From Topomyia yanbarensis (Eukaryota; Arthropoda; Insecta; Diptera; Culicidae): a DNA stretch of 64,000 nucleotides. Within the stretch, counting starts at the first letter, position 1. Every line of letters starts with the position of its first letter. The notes below the pieces were generated by a model. The model saw nothing but the letters and a program-made list of their open reading frames with translations. It did no database searches and was not told the DNA's origin. The DNA lies in contig NC_080672.1 in the NCBI RefSeq assembly GCF_030247195.1, forward strand, positions 160,697,167-160,761,166, read 5' to 3'. Positions 1 through 10,640 of this stretch are shown here, one piece after another. The position numbers and the translations under genes are program-made.

Positions 1-225
1 GATTCCCCCTCCCCCTATGTAACAAACTATCACAAATTTCTCTCTCCCCCTCTCCGCTATTACGTAACAAATTCCTCGAAAAAAAAATTTTGTTAAGTAA
101 AAACATGCTACGTAACGATCTAGCTTACTCCCCCTCCCCCATATGTCACAACATGTCACAACTTCTCGTACCCCCTCCCCCCTAAACGCGTTACGTAATT
201 TATGAATGATCCCTTACATCAAAAT
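1..225. repeat. C-rich / TACGTAAC degenerate repeat
   Basis: Runs of the form CCCCCTCCCCC alternate with TACGTAAC/ACGTAACA words (around 60, 110 and 190). The block ends in TTACGTAATTTATGAATGATC. This looks like the end of a dispersed repeat cut by the window edge. No coding potential was seen. The family is not identified. Confidence 0.5.
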
Positions 226-970
226 TGAACCCAACCTTCTAAGCAGCGTGTCGGTTTTACCTCACCCAAAAACTGCTGGTCTTACCCCAACAGTGCACAT
301 TTTTATTAAATGCCGAATTAACAGTATCAAAATACTCCAACTCATCTTTAACACACACAAATAATGAGATGGAGAGTAGATTAGAATAAAAGTTACTATA
401 TTCATAGTTAGGCGAACACAAAAGCCGGAAAACTGGCAGCTCTTCTTCAGGAAGAAAACATTGGCATCCCGATCAGAATGAAATAACAAGATTATAATAG
501 AACACAATTTTTGTATCATATTGTGTTATAAATTAGGTCTCGTTAGTAGTTAAAATAACAAAAATTTATAACAAGTAACAATGCGAGATATAGTTTGGAA
601 AATTTCTGTTATGTGTTTCTGATCGGGATTCCATGCAAATGTTCAAGCTCTAGCTTAATACTTTCATTGTTGCCGTCGTGAGTAAGAACTTGACATATAC
701 GAATAGCAAAACGAATTCGAAGATATGACGTGGTTTCATACTTGTGCGTATATCTCTTCTCTAGATATTACAGAAAAAATATTGTTTAGTTTTGTTTATC
801 TACGCTCGATAGCACAAGGAAAGAGTAAAATAATTATCATCATAATCACAATACTATTTCGTTATATATCCAAAGAGAACATGTTACGTGATGTCATGCT
901 CGATTGGCTCCGATATTTGACATGTTCAATTGGCTCCGCTCAGTGTCTCCGTCTAACTATATATAGTACA
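226..970. other. No gene recognised
   Basis: A+T-rich DNA. The short open frames at 262-519 (minus) and 725-1051 (plus) have no recognisable domain and the second runs into the adjoining transposon, so I call neither. Confidence 0.5.
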
Positions 971-972
971 TA

Positions 973-2553
973 CAGGGTGTTTGGTTCATGGTTAAGAATC
1001 TCTCGGGGGGTGATAGACTGCCATATTTGGAGAAAAAAATTGTTCTATTGAACTTTTTGTGTAAAAAACTTATTTGTCTTAAAATACCTCTAATTTTAAA
1101 AGTATACTTTGTATTTTAAATATTTCAGTTCCATTCGAAAGGTGAGAAAATTTCCTATTGAATGGTGTTCTCATATCTTTCAAGTAATTAGTTTTAATTA
1201 CCTTTTAGCTGTAAAGTAGTTAAAAGTTAGTGTTTTTGAGGAGGTTTTTGCTATTTTTTTCGAAATAACGAAGTATGATTATAGCAATATCCATTATCCA
1301 AAAGTTGGGTTTTAGGACTATTCATAATTTGTTCTTGGACGTCATATTTCTATCTCTTCTCATTTCTTTGTAATTTCATTACTATACTTTTCCTGTAACC
1401 GACTTGCAAGTGCTTAAAAGACTCTAATCTAAAAAATATGCTTTATATCGTTATTTACAAGATTTCATTGGAAAGCTGAGAAAATGTCCTATCAGTGTTT
1501 GTACAAATATATTTTAGTTAAGTGTACTAAATGATTTTTTACTAGCGAAATAACTCAAAATTTGTGTTGTTTTGGAGAGTTTTTTAATTATTCTAATTAT
1601 TAATCAACAAAATTTACCGTTGCTATTGTTCATTTGATGCCCCTTAATGTTCTCTATAACTTTTTATTTGACACTTTGTCTATATCTCTTTTCATTGTGC
1701 TGCTATTTAATAGTTAACACAGCATGAGCTCGCCACAAATGCAGTGGGTTCGAAATCGTTATTTTTGCATATGAAACGATGTGATAAAAACGATTTTGCG
1801 TCGAAACCAAAAGAGATAATTGAATGGAGTCAAAGAAAGAACTGTAGAACTTGCTGAGATGCATTATTTCCATGATAATAATGGTGATGTTTATTATTTA
1901 CTATTTAACGAAAATGATAATAATAGCACTATCTTTAAACTAATTTACTTTTAAAAGAATACTAAATTCACTTAACTGAAAGGTATTAATACATTTTTCA
2001 CTGTAAAATTTTCCTGGCTTTCGAATAAAAAGAAAAGAAGTACAATAAGTGCCATAATTTTTCATTTAGAGCTGGTACTAGTGAAAATGAGATAAAAATA
2101 TACAAGTTGCATAACCCAAAATCGTGAAACTAAGAAAAGGTAAGTGTATCATGTCAAAGAACGAATTAAGCAGCTCATCAAGACTAACAATCTGCATTAT
2201 TAAAATGATGAGGTTAACTATTAGGATTTTCAAGAAATGAACGAAAAATCGTTTAAGATTGTTTAATTTTCAATAAATTGCTTTGAAAAGGCTACTTAAA
2301 CTCATTAGCTGAAACATGTGAGGGCATCACTCAATGCGAAATTTTCTCACCTTTTGAATGGAACTGAAATATTTAAAATACAAAGCATACTTTTAAAGTT
2401 AGAGGTATTTTAAGACAAATAAGTTTTTTACACAAAAAGTTCAATAACTCTGTAACGGTTGAGATTTGATGGTATATGTAGAACAATTTTTTTCTCCAAA
2501 TATGGCAGTCTATCACCCCCCGAGAGATTCTTAACCATGAACCAAACACCCTG
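973..2553. mobile_element. TIR element, TA target duplication (mariner-like, non-autonomous)
   Basis: The element begins CAGGGTGTTTGGTTCATG and ends with the reverse complement of the same sequence. It is flanked by TA at 971-972 and 2554-2555. The inverted arms extend well past the ends: about 973-1160 pairs with about 2340-2553, and the right arm holds roughly 36 bp that the left lacks. The inner 1.2 kb shows no transposase frame. TA duplication plus a CAGGG terminus fits the Tc1/mariner superfamily. The long arms make it a foldback-type non-autonomous copy. Superfamily is inference; the ends are read directly. Confidence 0.8.
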
Positions 2554-2555
2554 TA

Positions 2556-4083
2556 TAATTAGAATGAGTGACACAAAAAATAATGATTTTCAAAGCTTTT
2601 GTGCTGTTTTAATCTAAAACTAAAAATAACATCAGTGCGCATCAATTTTGCTTTCACATGTTTTGTTTATTTCGTTGACGTTTGATGAAGCTATATGGCA
2701 TCTATGTGTCTCGAAATGCTCGAAATAATCTAATAATATCCTGTCACTTTCGTATGATTTAAAATTTGATATCTGGTAAAAGTCGTGGGGTGATGGACTT
2801 ACCTACGGTGTCAGTCTTACCCCCAGTTTCTCTAAATTAAAAATTCTGCAAAATGATTTTTGAAGGATTGGAAAACTTTTTTAAAACTGAAAACCTGTTA
2901 ACGTCTATTGAGTAGATACTTTGCAATTCATTCCACAAAAATAGTTCAATTTCCAGCCTCGACAGTGAAGAAACCCCTTAAAACTTAGTTTCCTTTCTAC
3001 ATACTGCAAATACTTTATCGGAAAAACCAGCATTTTCAACCTGGCTCGTTTAACCTCTCTTGGTGGCCGCTCCACGTATCATCTAGACACGAGGGCCGTT
3101 TGGTTTGCACGTCGTCGGTGTGATTAAATTGAAATAGCTCTTCCCAGTGCGAAATGCTTCTGATGTTGCTTTTTGCCACCACTTTAGCCTCAGCCCAATG
3201 GATCATCGAACGAAAAGAGTTACGATTTAATTAAGTTTAATGATGTTAAGCTGTCTCTGTAGAATGGCTCATTCCAATGGATGAGGATGTCGGAGTCTTT
3301 TGCCCGAGGATGGATAGAAAATGAACCAGAATTCGTGTAGGGGAGGAGGATTTGAAACTGATCCTTTAACCGCACATCCGTTAGATGCGAGTGGATGACG
3401 GAGTGCTAATTTGCTGAACACGAGCAACCCTACCATACTAGTGAGTCTTAGCTTTCATTAAGTCAAGCGGAATTGAAGATTATAAACAAAAAATTCAATG
3501 TTTTCTACAGGATTTACAATACTTTCACGTGGATCTATTTATACTTAATTGTGGGGAGAAACTAATTAGTGAAGAGAAATGAATACAAGTTCAGTTTCGA
3601 GCGAGTATTCAGCAGTCCATGTATATTAAAATTAAAAAAAAACATTGGGAAATTTCGGGTCGGGTCAGATGCCGCACCATCTAATTCTTGTATAGTCACT
3701 TTACCACGATAGTGTGATTATATTCTTTTTTGTTTTACTTGATCGATTTAGTTAATTATTTTTATTTGTTTGTTATGCTATATTATTGGTTCTTAGTAGT
3801 TTGAAACAAAAACGGCCTAAAATTCTGCAGAGTATTTGTAAGTAAAGCCCATTTCCATATGTATTGTAAACACAATACTTCTCAAATGAATATTGCAATT
3901 AAAGTGATAGTGATAATGGCCCATTTGCAAATTTAACATAATTAAATCAATTGTCGCCACTTCGCTCACTGCAGTCATAATCTGAAATTTCCCGCATGGT
4001 AGTTGAATAGTGCAATTGAAAATTTACTCTACAATAATTACTTCGTTTTTCTCCTTTTTCTCTAGCTCGCCGCACACGGCGTT
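2556..4083. other. Upstream region of the host gene; no feature recognised
   Basis: No convincing frame or repeat pair was found. The part from about 3040 to 3420 is less A+T-rich than its surroundings and could hold regulatory or untranslated sequence of the gene starting at 4383, but nothing in it is diagnostic. Confidence 0.4.
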
Positions 4084-4092
4084 TATATATAA
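4084..4092 (+). promoter_or_regulatory. Candidate TATA box for the host gene
   Basis: TATATATAA lies about 290 bp upstream of the favoured start codon, just after a locally GC-richer stretch (CCGCACACGGCG). It would put transcription start near 4115 with an unspliced 5' UTR of about 270 nt. TATA-like words are common in A+T-rich DNA, so this is only a candidate. Confidence 0.3.
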
Positions 4093-4382
4093 GGTGCAAA
4101 AATGTGATATAAGCGATAACATTAGAATTTAATTAAGTGAAAACGTTTTCGGCAGCGCATCGACCAAGGCGCGAGAAAAATATCACACGCGATTTTTTTT
4201 CCCAACGGAACGAACCAATCCTGGCCACGTACCAATTAGTGATTTTGTGCAGCATACATGAGATGGCAAGCAACCAGTTAGATCACCCCAACATGAGTCA
4301 AGATTCTTAGTGAAGGCGACGAACGAGTGGTGATTTTTTGGTGTTTACAAACACAAACAAAACTCCATCTTAGATGTATATA

Positions 4383-5468
4383 ATGGATGAACACGTCCAA
4401 CGAAATGAAAACACGAAACATCGAAAACTTGCACGAAGTTATGACCAAATGTCGCCTCCTTGCGACATTCTGCCATCACCTGGTACCTCAGAATCCCAAT
4501 CGATATCCCCATCGATGAGTATGGTGTTTTCTCCAACGGATGGAATGGTAGCCAACATAGCCATAATTAACAACACCTCAAAGCTGGCCATGATCCAATC
4601 ACCCCAAACACCTTCCTCGAATATAGTCTCACCGATGACGAGCAGCAAAAGCTTTGAACAACCTACGGTACACCCACCCTTCAAGTACCAAATATATCAT
4701 CAGTTAAGTCGGATGTCTAACTCGACCCAGCAGTTCATCCAAAGGCAACAGAATACTTCTCATGCCTATCTCATATCACCCACGCACCAACATTCACCAT
4801 CAAGCTCAAAGACAAGTGTCACGAACTCCGCTTCCGGTGATTCAGACGAACCGCGAACTTCGAAGCCTTCTAGTTACTACCAACACCCATTGCAATTGCC
4901 GAAACCTATGGACCAAAGAAGCAATAATCCTTTTATACTAAACTTTAACAACATATCCGGATGTTGCCTGAAAAATTCATCGCCATCTTCCAGCTCACCA
5001 TGTTCGTCTTCACCCACCACAGGAATTCAAATGACAGCTACCTCGACATCCATCACACATCCCACACCCTCTCCATCTGTACCAGCGCGTCGAAGTCGCT
5101 CACTGCTTCTAAAATCTGCCACATCACAATCGCAATGTTCTGTAGGTCAACTATCGACACCACAGGCCTCCACACCAGGACCACCTATACCGCCTAGACT
5201 CAACAAATCGCCAACCGGCAGTTCAACGGCGCTTCCCTCTACTCCAGTATTGACACCGCCAACCATAACGAGTACTAGCTGTCACATTACACCGGCATCT
5301 TCCACTGGTCACGAAAAATTGCCGAGTCCTACCACCGCAAAACTTAATGCTACTTCCTCGAGCGATTGTTCGCCGAGTGCGATGAGTGATCGAAAACATC
5401 GCGAAGATTTTCTCAGGGCTACCATGAAGATCTGTCTGGTGGTGTCCCCGCCTTCCTGTAAACTGCAG
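4383..5468 (+). CDS. Host gene, coding exon 1: Ser/Thr/Pro-rich N-terminal region
   Basis: Long open frame ending exactly in phase 0 at a good donor (CAG followed by GTTAGT at 5469). Two in-frame ATGs exist: 4374 has T at -3 and a weak context, while 4383 has A at -3 and G at +4 and is preferred, giving 362 codons in this exon. The protein is low-complexity and rich in Ser, Thr, Pro and Gln, with SP/TP-type sites and one short proline stretch (PGPPIPPR). The end, around MKICLVVSPPSCKLQ, is less biased and may be the conserved part. No signal peptide or membrane segment is evident. The exon joins in frame to 11022. Reading past the donor gives a stop at 5558, so splicing is needed. I have a faint impression of long insect PDE4/dunce N-termini, but no UCR or catalytic domain lies in the window, so I do not name it. 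Confidence 0.75.
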
Positions 5469-6814
5469 GTTAGTAGTATTCGTATGTTTTATTATTTCTT
5501 GAAGCACCCTCTCCCTCCCTGCTCTGTTCATAGTGGGAGAAATGACAAAGCAAACTGAGATACCAAATTTCACATTATTTGGACAATTTTGACCCCCGCC
5601 CACTTCGATTGAAGTTTTTACCATTGCCATATAGGAAAATGTGCAAGAAAAATACATTAAATGCTATAACTTTTGAACTAGTACTCGCAAGATTTCAGTT
5701 TATAGCTATTTTGAAGCTAAATATCCTTAACCTTCTTTAGGTGTTAACTTTTTGTAACGAATAAGGTGTTAGCGGATCAGATTGACCCGGATTTCGAACT
5801 CAATTTTCAGACACAATTTCAGCCAAATCTACATGAACTTGAACCCAAATTGTCCGTTAGAGTTTTAATTTTCAGTTTCTGGTAAATATTACCGTTTTTG
5901 ACCTGGTTGGCCAGTGGGGATCACCTCAGCTACATTTTGGTGCTATAAAAGTTCATTTCCACCCCTCCATGGCAGCGCTAGGCGACAATTTTCAAAACTC
6001 TACGTTTTCCCATCCTTTTACAATGTAGGGGGTAATTCAGGCCAGTCATTCTTTTACAATGGAATTATATTTACCTATGAAATATTTATTGGAGAAACTT
6101 CTTAAGAAGCAAAAAAAGATGGGTGGGTAATGTCTAGGACATAACCGGAGTGTCGTGACTACGCAATGAAATATGTGGGAATGTTTCAAGTTATTCTCTA
6201 TAATAATTATGGTGGTTCTGAAAAGAACCTTTGTTGTTGGCGTCTGCGTTGATAGGGGATGCGCTGGATTCTAAGCTCGTTGAGACATTCACAAATTCCA
6301 TATTTTCTTGCTTTGAAATATCAATGTAAAAATCTCTCGAAACGACCATCGGAATCTTTTTCCTAGCGTACAGAAATGAACACGCTTAGCGAAAAACTAG
6401 GGGCGGGTAATGTCCGGGACATAACCACGATGATCATATTCTTAAAATTCTGCTTGTATCTCGTTCAAATGGCTAAATTTTACGCATTAAGTTCGATTCA
6501 CCGGGCTCAGCGAAATTTTCCTGGGGATCCCGTTTGTTAGTATATTCAGCAAAACAATTTTATTACCGAGTTCTCCGCATTGAATACAGGTCAATAATTT
6601 CATATAATGATTTCAACAAGCAGACAATGTACATGTATGACAGGTGGGAGTGTTCTGAAGTGTTTTAGTGGAGGTAACAACATAAAATCGTGTATTGGAC
6701 ATTTTACAATGATTCTCCTTAACCCTGCAAAACCATGGGGTTGGCAGCAGAGGGTTAAGTTGTTTGGAAGAGATGACAGTTAATATATGATAACATCTTT
6801 TTCCATTTTTCATT
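5469..6814. other. Intron 1, proximal part
   Basis: Starts with donor GTTAGT. The only structure I noticed is a repeated word GGGTAATGTC..GGACATAACC at about 6124-6146 and 6405-6427, probably two copies of a short dispersed repeat. The small frames at 5914-6105 and 6613-6813 are not supported as genes. Confidence 0.5.
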
Positions 6815-6953
6815 CGTCCTTATAAGGACGGTTTGTAGATAACTATGTTGCTACAAGACGAGAATCTTTTGAAACAATTCAAACCTTGCCGACGATTGTT
6901 TTTGCTGCGTACACACATATGATCATTCCCCTTTCGCAGCTCACACCGAATGA
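6815..6953 (-). ncRNA. Putative 139-nt histone-type short transcript, unit 1
   Basis: Predicted RNA from the TCATTCG motif (6953-6947, minus strand) to the hairpin CGTCCT-TATA-AGGACG (6830-6815). TATAAATAG lies upstream at 6978-6986. Longest ATG frame inside is about 15 codons. The 6-bp stem and 4-nt loop match the architecture of the stem-loop bound by SLBP, but the loop is TATA, not the usual TTTC/TTTA, and the stem lacks the usual GG. Transcription is inferred. Confidence 0.4.
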
Positions 6954-7248
6954 GCACGCTTTGCATCAAGGCGTTTCTATTTATAAACTTTTCGATGCAG
7001 ATGAAAGGCCCTCCTTTTGTGCGATAATTGAAAATATTTTCATCATTTGTTTTGGTGTAGCTTTCACTTAGTGGCAGAGTTGCCACATTCACTGATTTTA
7101 TTGGAAGAATTTGCATAAATCTTCAGGTTTGTAGATTAGAAAAATATTTTTTATGATTCACTGGTAAAAGTACAGAATTAACAAGCGCAAACTTAATACT
7201 AGTTAATAAAAGAAACTTTCTAATTAAATTCTTTTTCCTTTTTGCATT

Positions 7249-7387
7249 CGTCCTAATAAGGACGGTTTGTAGATAACTATGTTGATACAAGACGAGAATC
7301 TTTTGAAACAATTCAAACCTTGCCGACGATTGTTTTTACTGCGTACACACATATGATCATTCCCCTTTCGCAGCTCACACCGAATGA
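7249..7387 (-). ncRNA. Putative 139-nt histone-type short transcript, unit 2
   Basis: Same layout as unit 1: TATAAATAG at 7411-7419, start-like TCATTCG at 7387-7381, terminal hairpin CGTCCT-TATT-AGGACG at 7264-7249, purine-rich downstream sequence. One 15-codon frame begins ATGATCATATG, but the frame is not kept in units 3 and 6, which favours a non-coding reading. Confidence 0.4.
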
Positions 7388-7683
7388 GCACGCTTTGCAT
7401 CAAGGCGTTTCTATTTATAAACTTTTCGATGCAGATGAAAGGCCCTCCTTTTGTGCGATAATTGAAAATATTTTCATCATTTGTTTTGGTGTAGCTTCCA
7501 CTTAGTGGCAGAGTTGCCACATTCACTGATTTTATTGGAAGAATTGGCATAAATCTTCAGGTTTGTAGATTAGAAAAATATTTTCTTATGATTCACTGGT
7601 AAAAGTACAGAATTAACAAGCGCAAACTTAATACTAGTTAATAAAAGAAACTTTCTAATTAAATTCTTTTTCCATTTTTCATT

Positions 7684-7820
7684 CGTCCTAATAAGGACGG
7701 TTTGTAGATAACTATGGTGATACAAGACGAGAATCTTTTGAAACGATTCAAACCTTGACGATTTGTTTCTACTGCGTACATACATACGATCTTTCCTCTT
7801 TTGCAGCTCACACCGAATGA
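7684..7820 (-). ncRNA. Putative 137-nt histone-type short transcript, unit 3
   Basis: Hairpin 7684-7699 and TCATTCG at 7820-7814. The TATA element is changed (minus-strand CAATAAATAGG near 7844-7854). Two bases are missing from the body near GACGATTTG relative to unit 2. Confidence 0.35.
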
Positions 7821-8128
7821 GCACGCTTTGCATCAAGGCGTTCCTATTTATTGACTTTTCAATGCAGATGGAAGGCCATCCTTTTGTGCGATAATTGAAA
7901 ATATTTTCATAATTCGTTTTGGTGTAGCTTTCGCTTAGTGGCAGAGTTGCCACATTCAATGATTTTCTTGGAAGGATTTGCGAAAACCTTAGTGTTTGTA
8001 GATTAATTTGAAAAATATTTTTTTTATGATTCGCTGGTAAAAGTTTAAGTAGTTTAATTAACAAGCGCAAACTTAATACTAGTTAATAAAAGAAACTTTT
8101 TAATTAAATTCATTTTCCATTTTGCATT

Positions 8129-8267
8129 CGTCCTAATAAGGACGGTTTGTAGATAACTATGTTGATACAAGACAAGAATCTTTTGAAACAATTCAAACCT
8201 TGCCGACGATTGTTTTTACTGCGTTCATACATACGATCTTTCCCCTTTCCCAGCTCACACCGAATGA
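8129..8267 (-). ncRNA. Putative 139-nt histone-type short transcript, unit 4
   Basis: Hairpin 8129-8144 and TCATTCG at 8267-8261. The TATA element reads CAATAAATTGG on the minus strand near 8290-8300, so promoter strength may be lost. About 17 bp are inserted in the upstream block near 8372-8388. Confidence 0.35.
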
Positions 8268-8577
8268 GCACGCTTTGCATCAAGGCGTTCCAATTTATTG
8301 ACTTTTCAATGCAGATGGAAGGCCATCCATTTGTGCGATAAATAAAAATATGATCATCATTCGTTTTGGTGTAGCCAACGACGTGTAGCTTTCGCTTAGT
8401 GGCAGAGTTGCCACATTTACTGATTTTCTTTGAAGGATTTGCAAAAACCTTCGGGTTTGTAGGTTAGAAAAACATTTTCTAATGATTCACTGGTAAAAGT
8501 ACAGAATTAACAAGCGCAAACATTATACTAGAAAATAAAAGAAACTTTCAAATTAAATTCATTTTCCATTTTGCATT

Positions 8578-8716
8578 CGTCCTAATAAGGACGGTTTGTA
8601 GATAACTATGTTGATACAAGACGAGAATCTTTTGAAACAATTCAAACCTTGCCGACGATTGTTTTTACTGCGTACACACATATGATCATTCCCCTTTCGC
8701 AGCTCACATCGAATGA
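8578..8716 (-). ncRNA. Putative 139-nt histone-type short transcript, unit 5
   Basis: Hairpin 8578-8593, TCATTCG at 8716-8710, TATAAATA at about 8740-8748. Everything upstream of the TATA box is replaced at about 8753 by the downstream flank of unit 6, so this unit keeps core promoter, body and hairpin only. Confidence 0.35.
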
Positions 8717-8797
8717 GCACGCTTTTCATCAAGGCGTTCCTATTTATAAACTTAATAAAAGAAACTTTCTAATTAAATTCTTTTTCCATTTTGCATT

Positions 8798-8934
8798 CGT
8801 CCTAATAAGGACGGTTTGTAGATAACTATGGTGATACAAGACGAGAATCTTTTGAAACGATTCAAACCTTGACGATTTGTTTCTACTGCGTACATACATA
8901 CGATCTTTTCCCTTTCGCAGCTCACACCGAATGA
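8798..8934 (-). ncRNA. Putative 137-nt histone-type short transcript, unit 6
   Basis: Hairpin 8798-8813, TCATTCG at 8934-8928, TATA-like CAATAAATAGG near 8957-8968. Shares the shortened body of unit 3, so units 3 and 6 form one subfamily. Confidence 0.35.
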
Positions 8935-9311
8935 GCACGCTTTGTATCAAGGCGTTCCTATTTATTGACTTTACGATGCAGATGGTAGGCCATCCTTTTG
9001 TTCGATAAATGAAAATATTTTAATCATTCGTTTTGGTGTAGCTTTCGCTTAGTGGCAGAGTTACCACATTCACTGATTTTCTTGGAAGGATTTGCAGAAA
9101 CTTTCGGGTTTGCAGATTAATTTGAAAAATATTTTCTTATATAATTATTTTTAATTATACACGTTAATAAAAGGAACTTCCTAATAAAATTCTTTTTCCA
9201 TTATATATTCATCCTAAGGACGGTTTTCATACAACTATGACACAAATTTATCTACAATTAACAGCGCTAACGGAAAATAAGCACTACTAATTTTTTACAA
9301 GTATTTTGTTA

Positions 9312-9325
9312 GTCCTGAAAAGGAT
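9312..9325 (-). terminator. Histone-type 3' stem-loop downstream of the H1 remnant
   Basis: On the minus strand the sequence reads ATCCTTTTCAGGAC: a TCCT/AGGA stem around the canonical TTTC loop. It lies about 32 bp past the stop codon of the histone H1-like frame. This is the normal processing signal of replication-dependent histone mRNAs and supports the H1 call for the adjacent frame. Confidence 0.65.
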
Positions 9326-9356
9326 TGTTGGCAACATTAGAAACGCGTGAATTTAC

Positions 9357-9600
9357 TTATCTTCTTCGGACAGCTTTCTTGGTAGGTTTGGCGGCCTTCT
9401 TTGGCTTGTTCGCTGCAGCCTTCGATGTTTTGGTGGCATTTTTAGTGGCTAGTAACTCTATCGCCTTTTCAGTGACTGCGTTTCTTAGCTTTTGGCTTTT
9501 TGGCCTTCTCACCGCCACCACCTCCACCAACGTTTTTCTTCTCTCCGGTGGTAGCCGATTTGATTGATCGTCCGATGCAGCTTCTCACGACCACTCACGT
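9357..9600 (-). pseudogene. Histone H1 C-terminal remnant (frameshifted, no start)
   Basis: Minus-strand translation gives a Lys/Ala/Pro-rich tail in two frames. The upstream part reads GEKKNVGGGGGGEKAKK and reaches a stop after KPKAKKRSH. A neighbouring frame then continues AVTEKA...KAAANKPKKAAKPTKK and ends at TAA 9357-9359. This composition and the GEKK/poly-Gly linker fit insect linker histone H1, which packages nucleosomal linker DNA. The globular winged-helix domain is absent: the promoter region runs almost directly into the tail with no ATG, so most of the gene is deleted. A TATA box (9657-9664) and histone stem-loop (9312-9325) bracket it on the same strand. It lies 0.4 kb from the mini-unit array, and both face the same way. 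Confidence 0.6.
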
Positions 9601-9656
9601 CTGTTATGCACTGCGTCTTACACACGTCTGGCTTTGAGAAAAGCTGCGACACCCCT

Positions 9657-9664
9657 ATTTATAG
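9657..9664 (-). promoter_or_regulatory. TATA box of the H1 remnant
   Basis: TATAAATA on the minus strand (within CCTATAAATAGGGG), about 60-90 bp before the first H1-like codons. It resembles the TATAAATAG of units 1, 2 and 5 in the array. Confidence 0.5.
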
Positions 9665-9668
9665 GTTT

Positions 9669-10339
9669 TATCATTAATGTTGAATCTCATTTAAAGTAGT
9701 TTTTGAACTATTCAAACAAATTTTATATAGCAAACAACATAACGGTAGCAAGCGTTGAACATTTTCCTTCCGATTTATGAAACAAGATTTGCAATCCATT
9801 TAGTAGAAGAAAACTTATTAAGGTTCAAAATGTACGTAACGCTTTCGCTAATATGCACTACTATCACTTTCTCGCTCGTTCTCGTGGCGTGCATGAGCCT
9901 TTCCTTTCCATCCGGCTTCTAACGGCATAACCAAAACTAATATGCCGGCTTTCCCCCACCAACTGCTCTCGTCAAGCAACCCAATACGAATAATCATAGG
10001 AACAAACATGTAGTGGACCTATATATAAACTTTTCATTATTTTATTGTTCTGTTGCTGCACCATATTGACGGCTCTGTGCGGGATGGGCTAAAAATTTTA
10101 ACTTTTCCGAGTCGTTTTCGAAAGATTTTTCAAAACATTATTTTTCCGTTGGTAATGAATGTCCTACATATTCCAAAATTTAATACAACATTGGTACAAA
10201 TATTTTCGACAAAATGCCGATGAAATTGATTAAATCCATTTAGTACAACAAAAGATATAAGCATTCAAAATCTTACATCATTTTTCTTCCGAAATTTTGA
10301 AAAGGGGCCCCTATATTGAAAAGTAAGTCGTTAGTCACG
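9669..10339. other. Intron 1 sequence, no gene recognised
   Basis: A less A+T-rich patch at about 9880-9990 precedes a plus-strand TATATATAAA at about 10020. It could be the remains of a divergent histone promoter opposite the H1 remnant, but no histone coding sequence follows, so it is not called. Confidence 0.35.
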
Positions 10340-10344
10340 ACAAA

Positions 10345-10640
10345 AATGACTTTGTTGATGAAATCAAGCAATATTCTAAACCTTTCTGGAAACTTTCTAA
10401 GTTTCTCGAGAAGCTTCAAAAACCAATCCCAACTTTGAAAGAAAGGCCGGATACTTCTTACAAACGGAGAAAAAATTCGAAAGCTTGCTCATCAATTTGT
10501 AATTTTAATCTCAACATTGTGAGTCTGATTGGAAGTGAAGTCTTCCAAAAATATGAAAATGTATCAAATCAAGAATTATATCTGGGCGAAATTTATGAAA
10601 CAAACTATGATGAGATCAAATTCAGAAGAAAAACCCATTT
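10345..10640 (+). pseudogene. Jockey-clade LINE reverse transcriptase N-terminal fragment
   Basis: An open stretch reads KPFWKLSKFLEKLQKPIPTLK, and then, after substitution-rich sequence, NFNLNIVSLIG and YENVSNQE. The order matches the segment just before the reverse transcriptase fingers of mosquito Juan/Jockey-type elements, where a Lys-Pro-rich linker precedes an HNFNLN-like motif. No catalytic motifs remain. It ends in the repeat terminus AATCCACCTAGTGGTGCGAT at about 10638-10660, seen elsewhere in the window. Family assignment is from recall of motif style. Confidence 0.45.

Larger units (their letters stand above)
6815..9230 (-). repeat. Tandem array of histone-promoter/stem-loop units
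   Basis: Six recognisable units, plus a decayed seventh at about 9208-9230, repeat in the same orientation. Hairpins start at 6815, 7249, 7684, 8129, 8578 and 8798. Spacing is 434, 435, 445 and 449 bp, then 220 bp where unit 5 is truncated and fused to unit 6. Read on the minus strand, each unit has an upstream block with a GTGGCA..TGCCAC hairpin, a TATAAATAG or degenerate TATA-like element, TCATTCG about 25-33 nt further on, a body of about 120 nt, then CGTCCT-TATA/TATT-AGGACG. After it comes a purine-rich stretch (AAAAAGGAAAAAGAA or similar). The layout is that of a histone transcription unit without a histone coding region. Units 1 and 2 are nearly identical; later ones diverge. Confidence 0.9.

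Noticed and set aside
6820..8950. Repeated minus-strand frames of 60-166 codons in the array
   Set aside because: They run through TATA-like elements, the start-like motif and the terminal hairpin, and shift or stop in diverged units. They are best explained as repeat sequence.
9325..9567. Plus-strand hydrophobic 80-codon frame
   Set aside because: It is the antisense of the Lys/Ala-rich H1 tail; hydrophobicity comes from complementing AAG/GCC codons.
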